Notes under the pieces: model-generated | Seen by the model: the letters and a program-made list of their open reading frames with translations, nothing else | What the model was told of the DNA's origin: nothing | The model's database searches: none | Part shown: positions 61,136 to 64,000 of the stretch, in pieces | Position numbering within the stretch: position 1 is the first letter of the stretch | How the letters are laid out: each line of letters begins with the position of its first letter | Translations under genes and position numbers: made by a program | Source: Peromyscus leucopus | Lineage: Eukaryota > Chordata > Mammalia > Rodentia > Cricetidae | Reading direction: 5' to 3' | DNA length: 64,000 bases | NCBI RefSeq assembly: GCF_004664715.2 | Contig: NC_051076.1 | Span: forward strand, 3,412,451 to 3,476,450

Positions 61136-61379
61136 AAAGAGTACCCTTGCATGAAGCATTGGTTTCTGTGACCCCATCTATGGTGGGGAACAGACTCTAC
61201 TAGCTGATTACCTGAGATGGTTGGTGTGGTCTCATTGCTGCCCTGAGGGAACAAGTAGGAGCTGGTACTTCCAGGGATGTTAGGTTTGGTGGTTTTCTCA
61301 CTGGACTCATTTGTAGGAACTGATGGAGATATTCCTGGGGCAGTAGTCTCCGTCGCAACATAAGTCAAGTTGTTTAGAT
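49215..61379 (-). CDS. Cd34: Cd34 (hematopoietic progenitor cell antigen CD34), exons 2-8, 5' partial
   Basis: CD34 is a type I transmembrane sialomucin of haematopoietic progenitors and vascular endothelium, related to podocalyxin and endoglycan; it acts in adhesion, anti-adhesion and L-selectin binding. The coding join on the minus strand is 61379-61212, 60368-60106, 58721-58641, 50911-50755, 50522-50470, 50268-50104 and 49400-49215 (1073 bases including TGA). In order these encode a Ser/Thr/Pro-rich mucin region (exons 2-3), a six-cysteine region (exons 4-5), a stalk (exon 6), one membrane helix (exon 7) and a cytoplasmic tail ending DTEL (exon 8). Every junction is GT-AG and phases agree (1,1,0,0,1,0,0), so the gene looks intact. 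Exon 1, with the signal peptide, is not in the window, so intron 1 exceeds 2.6 kb. Identity rests on near-identity to remembered mouse CD34, especially exons 5, 7 and 8. Confidence 0.97.
50104..50268 (-). CDS. Cd34: Cd34 exon 7: transmembrane helix
   Basis: This 165-bp exon begins after TTTTCCTCAAG and ends CTG/GTCAGT, in phase 0 at both ends, giving 55 residues. It starts [12 protein letters not shown], continues into the hydrophobic helix [20 protein letters not shown], and finishes with the basic stop-transfer and signalling segment [13 protein letters not shown]. The segment looks identical to mouse as I remember it. Reading through the donor stays open for 23 residues before a stop near 50032, so retention of intron 7 would give a protein with a short alternative tail. 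Confidence 0.97.
50470..50522 (-). CDS. Cd34: Cd34 exon 6: juxtamembrane stalk
   Basis: This 53-bp exon lies between acceptor TTCTAG and donor AAAG/GTATGT. Using the last base of exon 5 it encodes [18 protein letters not shown], matching the mouse stalk except for Ser in place of Pro at the third residue. The segment links the cysteine domain to the membrane helix. It is too short to appear as an independent open frame; its ends are fixed by phase agreement with exons 5 and 7. Confidence 0.95.
50755..50911 (-). CDS. Cd34: Cd34 exon 5: cysteine domain
   Basis: This 157-bp exon has acceptor TCTTCCCAG before GATGAATTT and donor ACAG/GTAAGG; it starts in phase 0 and ends in phase 1. It encodes 52 residues beginning [10 protein letters not shown], with three cysteines (ILCGK, SVCSLL, PECLL) that complete the six-cysteine domain, and ends in the sequon NST. 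Conservation with mouse is very high through [20 protein letters not shown]. Differences from mouse as I remember it include D for E at the first position and G for E in CGKEG. Confidence 0.97.
52234..52423 (+). mobile_element. B2 SINE
   Basis: Forward B2 starting GGGGGCTGGCTGGAGAGATG with (AAAT)n and A-rich tail, in Cd34 intron 4 and antisense to the gene. Flanks AGAAAACATGTGTG and AGAAAATTGTGTG may be a worn target duplication. Confidence 0.95.
52517..52553 (+). repeat. (TAGATA)n hexamer array
   Basis: About six pure units. Confidence 0.95.
52600..52740 (-). repeat. MIR SINE relic
   Basis: TTTTATAGATAAAGAAACTGAG is the MIR core; flanks are diverged. Confidence 0.55.
52870..53065 (+). repeat. 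L2 relic
   Basis: TTCAAGATTCAACTCAAATT and TCTTCCAGGAAGCCAGTCCT match the L2 3' end closely in order. Confidence 0.65.
53860..53901. repeat. (TA)n microsatellite
   Basis: AT dinucleotide run with one interruption. Confidence 0.95.
53905..54237 (-). repeat. Rodent interspersed repeat, reverse copy of the 45268 family
   Basis: GGGCCCAAGCCATTGTGGGT, AGTAAGCAGCACTCTTCCAT and TTGCTTTTGGTCATGGTG identify it; family name uncertain. Confidence 0.7.
54660..55560 (+). mobile_element. Old L1 (L1M-like) 3' fragment split by an ID element
   Basis: GATATTTCTCCAGAGATACA, AAGGATGTGGGGGAACTGGA, CAATAACCAAAAGGTGGAAA and ACATAATGGAATATTATTCA follow L1 3' order. An ID-like SINE at 54988-55075 (GGACTGGAGTGTAGCTCAGT) interrupts it. 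Confidence 0.85.
56081..56315. mobile_element. URR1-type hAT (Charlie) element
   Basis: Starts CAGTGGTTCTCAACCTTCCT and ends with the inverted ATTGAGAACCTCTG; interior ACCATAAAGTTATTTTCTTT as in the 32059 copy. Confidence 0.9.
56950..57060 (+). repeat. (AAAT)n then (GATA)n array
   Basis: Short AAAT run followed by about 80 bp of GATA with a few interruptions; poly-SIYL frame on the minus strand is an artefact. Confidence 0.96.
57855..57945 (+). mobile_element. ID-family SINE
   Basis: GGGGGTATGCCTCAGCAATG and ACTTGCCTAGCATGTACACC are the ID A-box and middle regions. Confidence 0.7.
58641..58721 (-). CDS. Cd34: Cd34 exon 4: start of cysteine-containing domain
   Basis: This short 81-bp exon is flanked by TTTAATGTAG and donor TGT/GTAAGT, in phase 0 at both ends. 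It encodes 27 residues: [16 protein letters not shown], then [11 protein letters not shown]. Three cysteines (in KCS, ICL and ASC) open the folded cysteine domain completed by exon 5. It was too short for ordinary open-frame detection and was found by the gap in the CD34 protein between exons 3 and 5. It sits 7.7 kb upstream of exon 5, across the largest intron in the window. Confidence 0.95.
58875..59015 (-). mobile_element. Degraded B1-like SINE in Cd34 intron 3
   Basis: ACTCTGTAGCTTAGGCTACA through CTGCTTCAGCC and GACATGCCCAG keeps B1 order in reverse with an extra internal segment. Rest of intron 3 shows nothing recognised. Confidence 0.6.
60106..60368 (-). CDS. Cd34: Cd34 exon 3: mucin domain
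   Basis: This 263-bp exon follows acceptor ATTCCAG and ends AAG/GTGGGT. With one base from exon 2 it forms the Glu codon of the conserved ETM start and then encodes 87 residues. The Ser/Thr/Pro-rich composition continues, with sequons NFT, NTS, NAS, NVS and NIS and the conserved blocks [16 protein letters not shown] and EPYAYTSSS. This is the main O-glycosylated stretch. It diverges from mouse more than exons 5-8 do, as expected for a mucin segment. Confidence 0.95.
60940..61136 (+). mobile_element. B1 SINE with 13-bp target duplication in Cd34 intron 2
   Basis: Near-consensus B1 of the cricetid-like subtype with an (AAAT)n tail of about 12 units. Target site AAGAGTACCCTTG at 60926-60938 and 61137-61149. 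It is antisense to Cd34 and ends 75 bp from exon 2. Confidence 0.97.
61212..61379 (-). CDS. Cd34: Cd34 exon 2: start of mucin domain
   Basis: This 168-bp exon has acceptor CTCACAG before ATCTAAACAAC and donor TCAG/GTAATC; it enters and leaves in phase 1. It encodes 55 complete residues rich in Thr, Ser and Pro, including the conserved [11 protein letters not shown] block. N-glycosylation sequons visible are NLT, NES and NET. It corresponds to the N-terminal mucin segment that carries O-glycans and selectin ligands in CD34. The open frame continues for some way on both sides of the exon, so start and end were set by splice signals and the mouse protein, not by the open frame. A B1 SINE begins only about 62 bp downstream of the donor. 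Confidence 0.95.
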
Positions 61380-64000
61380 CTGTGAGCCCAGAGGTTACAG
61401 GGAAATAAGGAAAAGTCACCTGACCTTGGAGCCTCATGACAACACCTGATTCATCTTCTTGACTTAAGGTGAATCTGCCTGAAGATTGCTGCTGCCCCTG
61501 ACAATGAGTAAACATTAATAATATACTCCTGGACATCAGACTAGTTTTCTATACAAGGTTTTCCCTAAGGAAATATACTAAACATTCACAAATAATTAAA
61601 AACTATAACAACATAATACTTGTAATGTATTTAGCAAAATACCAAGATTTCACCTATGTAAACATTACAAGGATTGAAAATATGAGAGAGGCTATGTTCC
61701 TAGTTGCCTTTTTTACACACTTCTCTTTTTTTGGTCAACCTCTATCCAATATTGAAAATAATCTAGATTCATACTTTTTCTATGAAAATCCCCTTAAATA
61801 ATTTTTCATTCTCAGTCTTGCTTTTTCAAAGTTCAGGACCTTAGAACTCACTGTTTCTTTTAAATGAGGAACTCAACTGCAAGGAGCAACCTGGAGACTT
61901 TCAGGAGGTTCTAAGCTGAAACTCTTGATGGGACTAGAGAACTAAGGCCTGGTTTCCCATACTGTCTCATAGAAGGAAGACACAGAGCCTTATCTGGCTT
62001 TACCAGGAACATATATTTTCATGCATGTGTACCTCAGTTTAATAATCCCTAAATATAGGTAGTTTGTCTATTTTTACATGAGTTGTCAGAAAAATCAAAT
62101 TACTAAGGTAGAATGAATGATTCTTGATGTATACATTTTCTGAATACCCTGTGAATACTCTTGCCCCCATTATTCTATATATCCTTAGGTTCAGGAAGGA
62201 GAACCTTGACCTTGTATCTTATGGGTCTCAAAGCATGTTCTACCTCCTATATGGGCCAATCAGGATGGCCCTCCCTTCACGATGACAATTTAGAGACTAC
62301 AAGTCTTTATACACTTTGCTAAAATGGCTCTTTGTTCACATCCAGACCAGTATTAACCTATGATGGCTCATCCTTCTAGAGGTGAACTGCAGCACCACAC
62401 TGTGCACCCCCAAGGTCCAGGAATGACCATTTGAAGAGAGAAGGGTTAGCTAGCATATGGGTATACTAGTATCCTATGTGTACATGCAAGATCCTTCACA
62501 CCATGATCCTGAGTCATGTGAAGGAAGAAAGTAAGAGAAGTGATCTGGAGCCAGAGTTGTGGATAGGAAGAAGGGAAGTAAGCTAGGGCCAAGGCCTATC
62601 TTGTCCTGATCAGCCTCATAAAGACTGAATTCCAAAAAGTTCCAAATTCAAAGTTAGCTTTTTTAGTGACTGAGAAGGTATATGATTAAGGTATGAGGAT
62701 GAAGCTGTTTAGTTTATAAGTTGGCCTCAGCTACCAATGTGAAGTTCAAACATGCAGGATGTGAACCTCTTTGTTCATTGGATAGACTCAGGCTCCATAG
62801 TTCACAACTGTAATACCATCTGCAAGGAAAGTTCCTAAGGGTTCCAGCACACCCTGAAGCGCATCTCTAAATTTTCCTAATTGAAATCTAGCGCTATATT
62901 TTTTCCATTTTCCAAGGTCAACAACAATGTAGACTGATTGCTATCGTCATTAGAATCAAGAGGGAAGTCAGACTTTTAGCTTCTAGTCAATCCAAGGCCA
63001 AGAATGTTTTCCATAAGGTGCTAGTCAGGGTCTCAACTTCCACCTCTACCTTCTTCCTAACTTGTAACAAGCAGACTGTATTAATATTGAGCACAGGAAT
63101 CATGTCTTATTATGTACCAAGGAAACAGGGAAAGAAGTGATGTAGCAGGAATCTTAAAAGTTCTTATTAATAAAATCAAACCCGAGGCCAGTTATTAGGG
63201 TGACTACTGAAAGGTCAGAGAGACAGAACAAGCCACAGCTATCTCATCTCACCAGTTCCTCAGCTGGTCCTGTTTTCTCAGACTGGAAGCCTCTGAGTCC
63301 TCATCCAGAATGAATCCCAGCTGAACTGTGCAGCTTCAAAGCCTGAAAGCTTAACCAGCCAAATGCTTAACCATCCAAATGCTTCTAGTTTCTGATCCTC
63401 ACACCTTATATACCTTTCTGCTTTCTGCCATCACTCCCTAGGATTAAAGGCTCGCTATCTGGGATTAAAGGTGTGAGTCACCATGCCTGGCTGTTTCCAA
63501 TGTGGTCTTGAACTCACAGCGATCCCAGATGGATTTCTGCCTCTGGAATACTAGGATTAAAGGTGTGTGCTATCACTGCCTCACTAGTGGCTTTTCTGTT
63601 CTCTGACCCCAGATAAGTTTATTAAGGTACACAATATTTTGGGGAACACAATACCACCACAAAGTGATATTACCATCTTCATTCCAGAAATGAAAACCCT
63701 ATGTCACCTAGTAGTTGATCAGGGAAAGAATATAGATCATGTGGTCAAGCAGCAAAGGACATGGGTCTTGCTGACTCTGGTAGTTGTTAAGATCTGGATA
63801 CAGCCTCAAAGCCTTTGCAGACAACAGGACATGTGTAGTTTAGATAGATAGCCAACCTAAGCTACTTCCTTCTTAAGATAGGGCCCCACCAACATGACCC
63901 TAAGACATGAATTCATTGTAGGGTCAAGTGGTGGATATTGAATTAAAGGAATCATACTCTCAATGTACCATTCTAAGATATCTTTTGAATTCCCCTTTGA
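61380..64000 (-). other. Cd34: Cd34 intron 1 (partial)
   Basis: From the exon 2 acceptor to the window edge there is no sequence encoding a signal peptide resembling CD34 exon 1. The stretch 61380-63140 shows no recognisable repeat or exon. A solo LTR occupies 63141-63661. The remainder to 64000 shows nothing I recognise; the 70-residue open frame at 63639-63851 has no support. Confidence 0.75.
63141..63661 (-). mobile_element. Solo LTR (ERV2-like) with 6-bp target duplication
   Basis: A 521-bp element with TG...CA ends (TGTAGCAGG at left, CCACCACA at right on the plus strand) is flanked by AAGTGA at 63135-63140 and 63662-63667. Two B1-like segments (GGATTAAAGGTGTGAGTCAC and GGATTAAAGGTGTGTGCTAT) are built into it. 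Sense is minus, judged from the purine tract before the related LTR at 38268. A 6-bp duplication is usual for class II endogenous retroviruses; mysTR-like is a guess. No coding content. Confidence 0.88.

Noticed and set aside
61380..61536. Exon 1 of Cd34 joined directly to exon 2
   Set aside because: The upstream open frame has no signal peptide, and a good acceptor at 61380-61381 with a pyrimidine tract marks intron 1.

Overview
The window looks like rodent nuclear DNA, most probably from a cricetid (hamster, deer mouse or vole group). The evidence is dense B1, B2, ID and B4 SINEs and two URR1 hAT elements. There is also a B1 subtype carrying the 'AAGTGAGTTCCAGGAAAGG' stretch and an LTR family with embedded B1-like segments, both of which I associate with Cricetidae. 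Apart from one CpG island, CpG is very scarce through most of the window. The family assignment is inference; the rodent assignment is firm.

The only protein-coding gene I can support is Cd34, on the minus strand at the right end. Seven coding exons (exons 2 to 8) lie at 61379-61212, 60368-60106, 58721-58641, 50911-50755, 50522-50470, 50268-50104 and 49400-49215. All introns are GT-AG and the reading frame is unbroken, ending in the conserved DTEL carboxyl terminus. Exon 1 (signal peptide) lies beyond the right edge. The 3' UTR runs to about 47.95 kb and contains a B4 SINE.

About 12 kb beyond the Cd34 3' end is an isolated CpG island (about 35.76-36.58 kb). In other mammals the next transcription unit on this side is, as I recall it, the miR-29b-2/29c host lncRNA, so the island is a candidate for its promoter firing leftward. 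No miR-29 hairpin is present in the window. The rest, about 2.2-33 kb and 36.6-47.9 kb, is non-coding sequence full of interspersed repeats: L1 fragments with nested B1s, a 2.1 kb repeat with direct terminal repeats, MIR and L2 relics, and many microsatellites.

Several blocks do not fit this background. (1) About 1-2165 has roughly seven times the CpG count of the next equal stretch and no recognisable repeat. (2) 33840-35030 is written almost entirely in A and C on the plus strand, with a CpG-rich non-AC core at about 34330-34650; an assembly or sequencing artefact is the simplest explanation. (3) An exact 83-bp tandem duplication lies at 25504-25669. (4) A complete solo LTR with a 6-bp target duplication lies in Cd34 intron 1. 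I found no new gene system. The strongest leads are the two compositionally foreign blocks and the CpG island transcript.
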